From: Tritrichomonas foetus
Lineage: Eukaryota > Parabasalia > Tritrichomonadida > Tritrichomonadidae
Assembly: GCA_001839685.1 (NCBI GenBank)
Contig: MLAK01000926.1
Location: forward strand, 121,428 to 185,427
DNA length: 64,000 bases
Direction of reading: 5' to 3'
The position numbers and the translations under genes are program-made. Below the pieces are notes generated by a model. The model made no database searches and was not told the DNA's origin. It saw only the letters and a program-made list of their open reading frames with translations. This document shows positions 10,337 to 19,958 of the stretch, in pieces (position 1 is the stretch's first letter; the number at the start of each line of letters is the position of its first letter).

Positions 10337-10759
10337 ATGGGCGAAATGATATCTCCGCTTCTTCTCCTTTTCGCCATCGCCCTTTTTTTCGTCATGCTTT
10401 TTTATCAATCATACAAACTTATGGTGATATCTGACTACCAACTTCATCTCATTAATGGAAATGATTTCATCGAAAAATATAAAAAAAGCGTGAATTTCTT
10501 TTTAGGTTTTGCAATTTTCACAGCAACTTATTGCACACTTGCGGTTCGTTCTTTCGGGTTAATCATTTTTTCAATTATTCCAACTGGCTTAGATATCTAC
10601 AGATCTAGTCAACATTCATTGATTTTCACAGAACCACATTTTGACAATAGTATTGAAAAAATGAAATGTAAGCTTCTTGTCAATTCTCTTCTTTATATTA
10701 TTAATATAATTTATGCAATTACAATTCTTGTGTTGCAAAATCAAGAAAAAGGTGCTTAA
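10337..10759 (+). CDS. Cornichon-family ER cargo receptor (Erv14-like)
   Basis: A predicted 140-residue membrane protein with the size and layout of cornichon/Erv14 proteins, which load transmembrane cargo into COPII vesicles at the endoplasmic reticulum. Hydrophobic segments lie at residues ~5-25, ~52-77 and ~112-132. Between the first two sits ISDYQLHLINGNDFIEKYKK, which corresponds to the family's conserved DLExDYxNPxD region but is divergent. The third segment follows a short loop, as in the family. The stop overlaps TAAA. Assignment rests on layout and weak local similarity, so a different small membrane family is possible. Confidence 0.6.
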   Translation: MGEMISPLLLLFAIALFFVMLFYQSYKLMVISDYQLHLINGNDFIEKYKKSVNFFLGFAIFTATYCTLAVRSFGLIIFSIIPTGLDIYRSSQHSLIFTEPHFDNSIEKMKCKLLVNSLLYIINIIYAITILVLQNQEKGA

Positions 10760-11941
10760 AATTACAAAACAATCTAAATAATACTAAAACAATGCTAAAA
10801 TCTTGCGGGATTGTTTAAATTCATCAATTGTGAATCAAAGAAGAGGATTTTTCCCATTCCATCATAATTACTTGTTATTGTTTTGACAACCTCCCTTCAT
10901 GTATGATATATGCACTTTATTTGATAATGTGCTGTTCAGTTAATCCAGTTAGTTATATTATTTGTGATCATTATTCATATCGATGTTGGTTTCATTGATG
11001 TTTTATTCGTCTGAATTTTTTATTGAAGGCATTTTTTTAAATGCCTAAGGCGGATACTTGAACTCTTTCTATTAAATGTGCGAAAATTCATTACTTTTTC
11101 TTTTTTGTTTCCATTATCGTCAGAAACTCATCTAATTGATAGATATCATTATCTTTTCTGTAAATTTTGATATCATAAGTACATGAAAGCCTTTATTCTT
11201 ATTCATTCCCACTATTTCCGAAAAGATAAAAATGCTTTAAATTTTCAGGCTAAAAGAACAAATATGGGTTTTCCAAGTTTCTAAAAAAAAAGATGATCAT
11301 TTGATTCGCATGTATTGAAAAACACTTGTTATCTATCCTATCTCAAATATTCGATGTATAGAATACTTTGCATGAGTATCAAGCATATTTTCGAAATAAA
11401 AGTCATAATATTTCATTTCTCAACTTCTACATACAGAAAATCTTCATAATTAGATTTTTAACTTAATTATAACATAATATTAATATACTCAAAATTCGAG
11501 GGTCACTTAGTCCGTAGAATTTTGCTTTCACCATATCTAAAAGTCTCAATTCAAATTGAAAGTTTTCCCTTTGAGATGGAAAAAAAACTTTACTTTCCAA
11601 TTTCACCTAAACCATTCCATCAATGGTGAATTATATGAAACTTTGAACTATTATGGCCGTTTATTAATTTATTCAATTTTGATCTAATTGAAAATCCGAC
11701 AATAATAAAAGGTTAAATTGAAGGTTAACAGTGATTCTTCAGAAAAAGGATATCATCAAGCCAAACTTCCGAATTGTGAAATTTCCTATAATTATTAATA
11801 TTTGGTTTTCTAATTTGCTTGAAATATAGATTGTTTTCCAAATATGTCAAATGCATTATTGTAAATGCCAAAAAGCCTTCAGAAGCTTGAAAAAACACTA
11901 AAAAACAACTCTCTTATTAGAACAATTTTAATCGAATTTTT
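10760..11941. other. Intergenic stretch of about 1.2 kb
   Basis: AT-rich throughout. No coding frame, RNA gene or repeat was recognised. Confidence 0.5.
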
Positions 11942-11958
11942 AAACGGCCAAACCGTTT
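11942..11958. promoter_or_regulatory. AAACGG/CCGTTT inverted repeat upstream of CCT-theta
   Basis: AAACGG and CCGTTT are separated by 5 nt and lie 25-41 nt before the ATG. Each arm contains an AACNG-type core like Myb recognition elements, so a paired Myb site is possible. This is inference from sequence only. Confidence 0.3.
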
Positions 11959-11969
11959 TGCTTTTGTGG

Positions 11970-11975
11970 CCACTT
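11970..11975 (+). promoter_or_regulatory. Putative initiator CCACTT of CCT-theta
   Basis: GGCCACTTATC lies 8-13 nt before the ATG at 11983. Related CCACTT or TCACTT motifs sit in the same position before OLA1, DJ-1 and the U-box gene. Confidence 0.4.
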
Positions 11976-11982
11976 ATCTGAG

Positions 11983-13596
11983 ATGGCGAACAAGCAATCT
12001 TTCAACGGTTTCTTTAAAGAAGGAACACGATATTTCAACGGAACAGATGAAGTACTTCTCCGCAACATCGAAGCAGTCGTTGATTTAAGCAATCTTACAC
12101 GAACATCTCTCGGACCAAATGGAATGAAGAAAATCATCAAGAATCACTTTGGCAAACTCTATGTCACAGGTGATTGCGCAACTATTCTTCACGAAGCCGA
12201 AATTCAACACCCAGCTGCTAAAATGTTAGTTAACGCATCTCAAATGCAAGCCGAACAAATTGGCGATGGAACTAATTTTGTCATCACCTTTGCTGGTGAA
12301 TGTTTGAATCTCGCTGCACAGCTTATTCGTGCTGGCATCAATTCCAAAGATATTGTTGCTGGCTATCAAGAAGCCCTTGCCAAGGCCCTCGAGCTCCTCC
12401 CAACCCTCAATGTTGCAAAGACCACAGATATGCTTAACCACGAACAAGTTGCTGCTGCTCTCCGCACATCCCTTTCATCCCATCAATATCTCAATGCCGA
12501 ACATCTCGCCGACCTCGTTGCCACAGCTTGCATCCAAGCCAACCAAAACCAGAAGCTCAAGTTTTCTGTTGACAATGTCCGTGTTGCCAAAGCTCTTGGT
12601 GGCTCAACAGATGATTCATTTGTCGTCAAAGGCTTCGCCGTCAGACGTGAAGTTATGGGAACCATCCGCAAGATGGAGAACTGCAAGCTCGCCGTTTTCG
12701 CAACATCATTCGACCTCCCAGAATCAGACACAAAAATGCAAACAGTTTTCAATAGTGGTGAAGAAATGCAAAACTACAACTTATCACAAGAAAAGCGCAT
12801 GGATGAAATTGTTTCATCAATTGCCGAAAAAGGAGTCAATGTTGTTGTTTGCCAATCCAAGATCACCGAAATGGCCATGCACTTCCTTGAGAAGCACGGC
12901 ATCATGGCTCTCCAACTTCCATCGCAGTGGGACATCAAGCGTCTCTGCCGCTGCGTGAAGGCCCTCCCACTCCTCCGCATCTCTCAGCCACAGGACGACG
13001 AGATTGGCCACTGCCGCCTCGTCGAGGTCAAGGAAATCGGCTCAACACCACTCGTTATTTTCGAAGCCGACCAAAGCGACGTTTCAACAATCATCATCAG
13101 AGGTGCCACACCAAACGTGATTGATGACGTTGAGCGCTCAATAGATGATGCAGTTAACACATATCTCGTAATGACAGAGTATCCACAGCTCGTCCCGGGC
13201 GCAGGAGCAGCAGAAATGGAGCTTTCATGCCAGATCGCCAAGTGGGCAGAGTCCCGCCCAGGAATGGATCAATACGGCGCAAGGAAGTTCGCAGAAGCAC
13301 TCGAAATTATTCCAAAGACAATCGCTGAAACATGTGGATTAAAGATTGCCGATTTCCTCGCTAAGCTTCGAGCTGCACACAACAAGGGCGACAAGAACGC
13401 CTGCGTAGATATCGTCGAGCTCCAAGTCGGCGACGCTGAGAAACTCGGCGTATTCGACGTGGCTCACGTTAAAGAATGGGCACTCAAATTCGCAGTTGAT
13501 GTTGTCGTAACATTATTACGTGTTGATCAGATTTGCATGTCCAAGCCAGCCGGAGGACCAGCACCGCGTTCACCAGAAGCACGCGACATTGATTAA
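11983..13596 (+). CDS. CCT8: Chaperonin CCT subunit theta (TCP-1 theta)
   Basis: A predicted 537-residue subunit of the cytosolic group II chaperonin, which folds actin and tubulin in an ATP-driven eight-subunit ring. The N-terminal region matches CCT8: FFKEGTRYFNGTDEVLLRNI, then TRTSLGPNGMKKIIKNH. The nucleotide motif GDGTN is at residues 94-98, with the catalytic-type Asp95. Length is normal for the family. The usual TNDGATIL is TGDCATIL here, a Gly-to-Cys change at residue 65. The gene is more GC-rich and codon-biased than its neighbours, which suggests high expression. Its ATG lies just after a CCACTT initiator-like motif, and the stop overlaps TAAA. Confidence 0.97.
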   Translation: MANKQSFNGFFKEGTRYFNGTDEVLLRNIEAVVDLSNLTRTSLGPNGMKKIIKNHFGKLYVTGDCATILHEAEIQHPAAKMLVNASQMQAEQIGDGTNFVITFAGECLNLAAQLIRAGINSKDIVAGYQEALAKALELLPTLNVAKTTDMLNHEQVAAALRTSLSSHQYLNAEHLADLVATACIQANQNQKLKFSVDNVRVAKALGGSTDDSFVVKGFAVRREVMGTIRKMENCKLAVFATSFDLPESDTKMQTVFNSGEEMQNYNLSQEKRMDEIVSSIAEKGVNVVVCQSKITEMAMHFLEKHGIMALQLPSQWDIKRLCRCVKALPLLRISQPQDDEIGHCRLVEVKEIGSTPLVIFEADQSDVSTIIIRGATPNVIDDVERSIDDAVNTYLVMTEYPQLVPGAGAAEMELSCQIAKWAESRPGMDQYGARKFAEALEIIPKTIAETCGLKIADFLAKLRAAHNKGDKNACVDIVELQVGDAEKLGVFDVAHVKEWALKFAVDVVVTLLRVDQICMSKPAGGPAPRSPEARDID

Positions 13597-14182
13597 ATAC
13601 ACTCAATGAATTCATACATTTCCAATTGTCTCTTTTTATTATTATTTTATCTCTTTTTATATTCCTGACTTATTGAGTGTAAGGTGATTTAACTTGTTTG
13701 TTTTATCTGTTTAACTTGTTTGTTTTATCTGTTTAGCTTGTATGTTTTATATAAAATTGGCAATAAAATAGATTTTTTATATGGGAGATACTCGTTGTTA
13801 TTCTGAGAAAACTCATAGTATCTATGATTGTATGAATACTGATCGTTTCGACGAAATTCTTTCGCATTCCTGAAGAATTCTTTCGCATTTGGTTCATCTT
13901 TCAATTTATTTCTATTTCCATAATACATTAGAAGATGATATTATTTTATAAATGCAAGAAATCTTTTTGCTTATTTTAGTGACTTTAATTTTTATACATT
14001 CTTTTAAGACTTCGCATCATTCAACATTGTTGGACATTTTTAAATCAAACAAATATTTTTTTACTTTTCCTTTTTGAAGAATGAATATTTTGTTTGTCAT
14101 TTTTATTATCAAAAAATTCCTCATTTAAAAATCAAAATCTTTTCTTATTTTTATTCCAGAAATCAAAGAAATCACAAATTTT
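13597..14182. other. Intergenic stretch with a short tandem repeat
   Basis: Apart from the 22-bp repeat at about 13688-13750, no supported gene. The 67-residue minus-strand frame here is low-complexity and not convincing. Confidence 0.45.
13688..13750. repeat. 22-bp tandem repeat, about 2.8 copies
   Basis: The unit is TTTAACTTG then TTTGTTTTATCTG. Two copies are exact and the third is diverged. It lies about 90 nt after the CCT-theta stop. Confidence 0.8.
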
Positions 14183-14459
14183 ATGACAAACACAAGAAAA
14201 AAATTCGGTTTAACAGAAGAATTCATTCATTATTTTAATAATGAATCAAAAGAACAATCTCATCATAAATTAAAGAAGAAATCAGATGAACTTCGAAAAG
14301 AATATATTTATAATAAGAACAAGTAAAATAAATCGATCAGATGATATTCATCATCTAATTAAATATATTTCCAAAATAGAAAATTTCGATCTTAATTCTC
14401 GAATTCAAACATCATTTTTACAAAATAATTCAGATAATAGCAATAACACAAAAGAATAA
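14183..14459 (+). pseudogene. Possible frameshifted small gene remnant
   Basis: A 47-codon ATG frame (14183-14326) begins MTNTRKKFGLTEEFIHYFNN and has normal codon character. It stops at TAA just where the +1 frame continues with similar character (NRSDDIHHLIKYISKIENFD) to a TAA at 14457-14459. Together they read like one ~90-residue protein broken by a frameshift. Open sequence also extends upstream of the ATG. The family is not recognised, and chance is possible. Confidence 0.35.
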
Positions 14460-14689
14460 GTCTTCTAGAATTTTTTATGTCATTTGGTTCAATTAATATA
14501 TTTCGTTACATTTAGCTAAATAACGCTGAATATTCCATAGAATCATCAATATATTGTATTATTGGAAATAACTATGAAATTCTTCATATTCTGAAGAATG
14601 AGAATTGATGCAATTGTCTTCACTTTCACTTCATTTATTATAGACTAACATAACGATTTTATTGAATGATTATACTAACACAATTTCTT

Positions 14690-15946
14690 CTAATCATCAT
14701 CATCATTTTTATTACTAGAGCAGATATTTTGAAGCATCATTATTGCATCCTCTGCAAGCTCTGCGTGCTTTTCATTTTCGCTTCCACAAATATTTTGTAA
14801 TATATCAAAACACAGATCAAGGGATTCATTTAAATTAAATTGATGTTCATATTTAATCATTACAACCTTAGATGCTATGTCAGTAATAGAGTCAATGAGA
14901 TCTGGAATATACTTATTATTTTCCAAATAAGCTAATTCTTCAAAAATATGGATGATATTGGCATTAATTAGATCAGGGACCATTTTAAGTGGCAAATTAT
15001 AAATGATAGATAAAAATGATGGAATAATTGTTGTTTTAATTTTATAATCACCATTTGTAATTAAATGAAAATAAGATTGAATTAAATCAATTTTAAAAGC
15101 ATCAATATCAAAGTTATCACTTAGAATCGAAATAATTTCTATTAGACATCGTTGCATATCATAGTTATTATTTTCTGTTAGTAGCAAAAAGATAGTATGA
15201 ATGTTGTCTAATACAATACTTCCCAATTTTGCTATTGCTTTTTCAGAACGGTGAAAAATATTAATTAATGACTTAAAAAGGAAAAATAGAATATGTGAAT
15301 CTTGAACTGAAATCAAACGAGTGATAAAATTCTCAAATTCAAAGATTTGTTCTGTATCAAAAGGACAATTTATAGGAAAAAAAGCATTTGGTGGTAAAAT
15401 ATCATCAAAATAATCAAATTCTTGTTTGGAAATTCGATACAAAATGTTGGAAATTAGAAATGTGAGATTTTCTTGAGAAACAAAATAACACAAAATATAA
15501 ATACCACCTGTTTCAACAAATACTTGTCTTCCTTTATATGAGGCATGTTCTAGAAGTTCCGCTATTAAAGGCAACGTTTGTGGAGCAAATGAATATAAAC
15601 ATTTTAAATAACCAAGAAGACAAAGACGAGTGGAGTTTTCAATAGGACCATTTACAATGAATTGAAATAACTTCAAATCGAGAATGATGGACTTTTGAAA
15701 ATAATTTATAAATTTTTGAAGAAAAGATTCACTGAAAATTGGGGTTTCATTTCCAAAATTCATGTATAATGTATTTACAGGTGATTCCATCCTTTCCATG
15801 ATAGAAATGCATTCTTGAGATAATTCTTCGGAGCAAATTCTTGATTGGTCATTATTTTCAACGTCTTCCTCATTACTATCACTATCATTTATATTTCTAC
15901 ATCTTTCTTTTTGATTATTGATACCTGACTTATAATCAAAATTCAT
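14690..15946 (-). CDS. ARM-like alpha-solenoid protein, function unknown
   Basis: A predicted 418-residue protein. After an acidic, disordered N-terminus (residues 1-45) it consists of repeated ~40-residue helical pairs such as PLIAELLEHASYKGRQVFVE, LGSIVLDNIHTIFLLLTENN and PDLIDSITDIASKVVM, the pattern of armadillo or HEAT repeats. It ends in an Asp run. Such solenoids bind other proteins, for instance importin-alpha types, but no signature fixes a partner. There is no signal peptide. It is transcribed divergently from the BTB gene. An AACCGTT Myb-like site lies about 25 nt upstream of the ATG. Confidence 0.75.
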   Translation of the reverse strand: MNFDYKSGINNQKERCRNINDSDSNEEDVENNDQSRICSEELSQECISIMERMESPVNTLYMNFGNETPIFSESFLQKFINYFQKSIILDLKLFQFIVNGPIENSTRLCLLGYLKCLYSFAPQTLPLIAELLEHASYKGRQVFVETGGIYILCYFVSQENLTFLISNILYRISKQEFDYFDDILPPNAFFPINCPFDTEQIFEFENFITRLISVQDSHILFFLFKSLINIFHRSEKAIAKLGSIVLDNIHTIFLLLTENNNYDMQRCLIEIISILSDNFDIDAFKIDLIQSYFHLITNGDYKIKTTIIPSFLSIIYNLPLKMVPDLINANIIHIFEELAYLENNKYIPDLIDSITDIASKVVMIKYEHQFNLNESLDLCFDILQNICGSENEKHAELAEDAIMMLQNICSSNKNDDDD

Positions 15947-16224
15947 TGAATTCTATCAGAAAATGAAAACGGTTAATAATATGATTTTTATTTGCTCAAA
16001 ACACTTTTTCAATTATATGGTAATGTCATCTTCCCCGAATTTATCAAGATTAAAGCAGATATTGATGAAAGAAAAACTCGGGCCATATAAAGACTCAAAC
16101 CATAATCATATTCACAGATTATTGAAGCTTTACTTGGCTATACATTAACTTTGACCCACTTTTTCTGTGTTGCTATTTGATAGTTACAATTTAAAAAGTG
16201 GATCATGTTCTAAATAGCTACCAA

Positions 16225-17592
16225 ATGAATCAGACCGCTTTTTCCTTTTCTTTTCCAAAAGGCTTTATTCCACCCTATCCCGACGATTTTGTAATTCATG
16301 TAGGTGATATAGACTATACCTGCCACGTAAGTTTTTTAGCATCATTTTCACCATCAATTAATTATTTGATTTTATCGGATCCTACGATTCGAAATATCAA
16401 TTTTCCCTTTGAAGACCCAAACAAAAATTTTTACGAGTTGATTAAATTCATTTATGGCCACAAAATAACGATCAACGATTCGAATATAGATTTTTTCGCC
16501 AATGCAGGTCGATTCTTTGAAAATCCAACTCTTTTGAGCTTTATTTCCGAATACCATATCAAAAAGTCACCAGATGTCGTTTTGCACCGACTATCCCAAA
16601 ATCTACCGATTAAATTTATCGAAAGAGAAATACATCATATAGCTGAAAATTTCGCAACCTTCATGAATTTAGAGCAGATGTCTTTTCTTCCACTCGTTTA
16701 TTACGATGCAATATTTTCATCACCCAATTTTAATCTTGATTTAGACGATTCCGACCACCGACTTTTTGAGTGGATTTCTAACATTGTCCAATTGAGAGGC
16801 AGTGAATTCATTCCTCTTTATTCACATGTTTATTTCGATGCATTAAATATTAACGACATTAATTTATTTTTGTCATATGTTCCAGTTGATTGCATATATG
16901 GTGCACTTTGGCATTCAATTGCACAACGGCTCAAACAAAAAGTGGACACGTGCAATTTAAATACTCGAAATCAGATTCCAATTGAATCTAAAAAGATATA
17001 CCAATACACCGATAAAGTTGTAGATGTACCACCCGAGCTTCAGATTCTATCACAAGTGTTTCCATATAAGAAAGGCGGCCATTTTCAAGGAATTTTTAGT
17101 TTCATCGGCCAAAATGGAAACCCTCAGCATAGAGGTTACATTACAATGGATTGTGGTGGAAATAAACGACGTTTTTTGCATATATTAATCGGTAACTATT
17201 CAGCAACAACGTTCAGATGGGACAATTTCAGTGGTGAAAGATGCCTCGAAAAAGACCAATGGTTTACAATCGAATTCTTGATATATAAAGTTAGATTAGA
17301 AAAGTACACTTTATCGTCACCAGAAGATAAACCTGATAAATCACAACCAAAATCATGGCGTCTTTTCGCATCAAATAACGGAACTGACTGGGTGCTACTA
17401 CATGAAGTAACTGATTGCAAACTGACAAACAGGCCCCGTTCAGTTGTCGTTTTCACTGTAACCAATCCATGTCCAGATTTTTATAATCATTTCAAATTTG
17501 TCCAATTGGCTAATCACTCGAAGTTTGCTGATGACCAGTATGAGTTTACATTAAATCACGTCGAGTTCTTTGGTGAAGTTCAAAAATTGTAA
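16225..17592 (+). CDS. BTB/BACK protein with discoidin-like C-terminus
   Basis: A predicted 455-residue protein. A BTB/POZ domain lies in the first ~110 residues (FVIHVGDIDYTCHVSFLASFSP and following), then a BACK-like helical region. From ~residue 280 comes a beta-sandwich like F5/8-type C (discoidin) domains: YITMDCGGNKRRFLHILIGN, WRLFASNNGTDWVLLHEV, and NHFKFVQLANHS. This BTB plus F5/8C layout is common in trichomonads and is usually thought to be a protein-interaction or Cullin-3 adaptor scaffold. The open frame starts with GTG at 16198, but the first ATG in frame is 16225, which I chose. Confidence 0.8.
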   Translation: MNQTAFSFSFPKGFIPPYPDDFVIHVGDIDYTCHVSFLASFSPSINYLILSDPTIRNINFPFEDPNKNFYELIKFIYGHKITINDSNIDFFANAGRFFENPTLLSFISEYHIKKSPDVVLHRLSQNLPIKFIEREIHHIAENFATFMNLEQMSFLPLVYYDAIFSSPNFNLDLDDSDHRLFEWISNIVQLRGSEFIPLYSHVYFDALNINDINLFLSYVPVDCIYGALWHSIAQRLKQKVDTCNLNTRNQIPIESKKIYQYTDKVVDVPPELQILSQVFPYKKGGHFQGIFSFIGQNGNPQHRGYITMDCGGNKRRFLHILIGNYSATTFRWDNFSGERCLEKDQWFTIEFLIYKVRLEKYTLSSPEDKPDKSQPKSWRLFASNNGTDWVLLHEVTDCKLTNRPRSVVVFTVTNPCPDFYNHFKFVQLANHSKFADDQYEFTLNHVEFFGEVQKL

Positions 17593-17632
17593 CATATTAA
17601 AAATTGTTCTTTCAGTGAATTTGCTTAATACT

Positions 17633-18068
17633 TTATATGTTTTGTTTATTTTCATTTTTTTCAACTGAAAATCCTTCTATGAAGACTGATCCTATATAAT
17701 TTAGGAAGTAATTGTTCGCATATGGAAATGACGCTAAAAATATAATTAAGATTTTTTCTATCAAAGCGATCTCGTTTATTCGTTTCATGTATTCTGCCTT
17801 TTTCACATAAAATTCATGATAGATAGAGAGATGATTCACACTTTGCGAATTATTACTCATTTGCATCAAATGCTCGGCAATTTTCATCATGATGAAACAA
17901 AAAATTTCCCCATGACTTTAACTCAATCTGTCTCAAACGAAAAAAGTGATATCTAAGTGAATAAATCACATTCAGCCAAAAATTCAAGTCAGCTTGCTTG
18001 AAAGCTTTCATCTCCAAGTTTAGACAATAATAAAAAACTGTAAATACAGGAATATAAATTTTCATCAA
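17633..18068 (-). pseudogene. Frameshifted small membrane-protein remnant
   Basis: Two minus-strand frames join here. The first (18065 down to 17853) starts MKIYIPVFTVFYYCLNLEMK. The second (from 17890 down to 17633) has a helical stretch YHEFYVKKAEYMKRINEIAL, then a hydrophobic segment and a short tail. The order signal-like start, lumenal part, helix, one membrane segment, short tail recalls p24/TMED cargo proteins, but similarity is weak and no GOLD domain is clear. A frameshift near 17880 would explain the overlap. It may also be two unrelated chance frames. Confidence 0.3.
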
Positions 18069-18117
18069 TTCATTTAGTTTTATTCAAGTTAATGTTAATT
18101 ATTCTTTCCTTCATTGC

Positions 18118-19284
18118 TTACTTCTTCTTGCCACCACCTGATCCATGCTGGAAGAAGATGATATCACCATCTTGGACAACGTAGTTCTTTCCTTCTATTC
18201 TCATTTTTCCGGCCGATTTCACAGCTGTTTCTGATCCGAGCTCGTGGAGGTCGTGGTAGTGATACACTTGAGCCTTGATGAAGTAGTCGAGGAAGTCTGA
18301 GTGGATGACACCACCGGCGATTGGTGCTGTTGCTCCATCGCGGACTGTCCAGCCACGGACTTCATCTGCTCCGCATGTGAAGAAGTTGATGAGGCCAAGG
18401 TCGTGATAACCTGTTGTGATGATTCTTCCGATTGATGATTTGGTGTTCTTTTCTTTGAGTGTTTTTTCGGCTAATTCTGGTCCCATTTCTTCAAGTTCAC
18501 GTTCGAAGACAGCAGAGAATGGGATGATTGGTTCACCTGAGAAGTTCTTGATCCATTGTGCGACTGGGCCAAGGAACTTGTTCTTCTTTGTGAGGTATGA
18601 CTTCTCATCCATATTGAGAAGATAAATGGTCGGCTTTGATGTAAGAATGTTCAAACCTTCGATGTACTCGATTTCGACTTGGGTCCAATCTCCGGCACGA
18701 ATTGGGCGTGGGTCATTGTTCAAGAAATCAAGGACCTTGTTGCAAAGTGCGAATTCGTCTTTATATTTACGTGGTTCGCATACCATCTTCTTTTGGAGAT
18801 CGGCTTGAAGTTTTGTCATCCATTCGATATCTTTTTGTTTGAGTTCTTCTGAGATGATTTGGAGGTCGCGGACTGGGTCGACTTTGCCTTCGACATGAAC
18901 GACATCTTCATCTTCGAAAAGACGGACGACTTGATAGATTCCGTTGACTGCGCGAATGTTGGAAAGGAATTCGTTTCCGAGACCTTCGCCTTTACAAGCG
19001 CCACGAACGAGACCGGCAATATCGGTGACTGATAATGTTGCTGGAACTTCGCTCTTTGGCTTGAAAAGCTGGCAAAGCCATGTGAAACGTTCATCTGGAA
19101 CTTCAACGCGGGCAAGATTTGGCTCGATTGTGCAGAATGGATAGTTTGCTGTACCAGCGAGATCACGCTTGGACAAAAGATTGAACAAAAGTGACTTACC
19201 GACGTTTGGCATACCGACAATACCCATTGTAAGGGTTTTGCTGAACTTAAGCATAGCTTTCTTTGTGGGCTTTGCACCGGACAT
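18118..19284 (-). CDS. OLA1: Obg-like ATPase 1 (OLA1/YchF family)
   Basis: A predicted 388-residue cytosolic P-loop NTPase of the YchF/OLA1 class, linked in other organisms to ribosomes and stress responses. The P-loop GMPNVGKS is at residues 24-31, and G3 DIAGLVRGACKGEGLGN starts at 88. G4 is NMDE rather than NKxD, the known change that shifts this family to ATP. The C-terminal ~90 residues form the TGS domain (IRTEGKNYVVQDGDIIFF-like end). Length is normal. GC content and codon bias are high for the window, which implies strong expression. A GACCACTT motif precedes the ATG by 7-14 nt. Confidence 0.97.
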   Translation of the reverse strand: MSGAKPTKKAMLKFSKTLTMGIVGMPNVGKSLLFNLLSKRDLAGTANYPFCTIEPNLARVEVPDERFTWLCQLFKPKSEVPATLSVTDIAGLVRGACKGEGLGNEFLSNIRAVNGIYQVVRLFEDEDVVHVEGKVDPVRDLQIISEELKQKDIEWMTKLQADLQKKMVCEPRKYKDEFALCNKVLDFLNNDPRPIRAGDWTQVEIEYIEGLNILTSKPTIYLLNMDEKSYLTKKNKFLGPVAQWIKNFSGEPIIPFSAVFERELEEMGPELAEKTLKEKNTKSSIGRIITTGYHDLGLINFFTCGADEVRGWTVRDGATAPIAGGVIHSDFLDYFIKAQVYHYHDLHELGSETAVKSAGKMRIEGKNYVVQDGDIIFFQHGSGGGKKK

Positions 19285-19958
19285 TTTTTAAAGTGGTCAA
19301 AATTGAGAATTAGATGGCTGAATAAATCTAGACTATCGTTCTTCATTTCAAAGTTATATTCAATTTCGTAATTCTATAACTTTTTTAAAATAACCTCTTT
19401 GAAGGATAACGATATATTAAAGTGTTCCAATCTCTCAGAATCTTCTCATGAGAAAGAAACATGCTTTCTTTTCTGATTTCGACTTTAATATAAATTGAGA
19501 ATTATAATTTTAAATTTGGACAGACACAACAACCTTAATACTTTTCCTCAGTTGTAGTAAAATCCTGTCTCGGAATTCATTAAGGAAAAATCCTGGATTA
19601 GTTTGATACCGACATGTTATTTGAAAAGAAATATTACTTTGTGATTGACCGACTAAGTTGGCATAATTTCTTAACTTATTGCTTTCATGTTAAGAACAAA
19701 TTCTGAAGTGATTAAATCACATAATGTGGAAATGATTTCGGACATAGTGTTCAACAGAGACTGATCATACCTGTTAATTTTTGTGTATTTAAATGGCCAC
19801 TATTTCTCAGGAGGAAGACCATATAAATATGGAAAAAGTTTGTGATATTATCGCTAATCTTGGCATATTAATCGTCGTAAATATTATCAGAAAGTGAATT
19901 TTTGAATTGAATTGAAATAATTTGGTATTTTATTCATCATTTTCGACACGCCTGTTCA
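19285..19958. other. Divergent intergenic region between OLA1 and the HECT ligase
   Basis: Apart from the OLA1 initiator-like motif, no gene or repeat was recognised. Confidence 0.45.
19291..19298 (-). promoter_or_regulatory. Putative initiator GACCACTT of OLA1
   Basis: On the minus strand GACCACTT is followed by TTAAAA and the ATG. The position and sequence match the motif before CCT-theta. Confidence 0.4.

Noticed and set aside
14660..14685. ACTAACACA string resembling the 3' end of a trichomonad intron
   Set aside because: The full ACTAACACACAG is absent, there is no matching 5' splice site, and it is on the wrong strand for the adjacent gene. No intron was found in the window.
15963..16148. 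61-residue plus frame between ARM and BTB genes
   Set aside because: Short, sits in a divergent promoter region, no recognisable feature.
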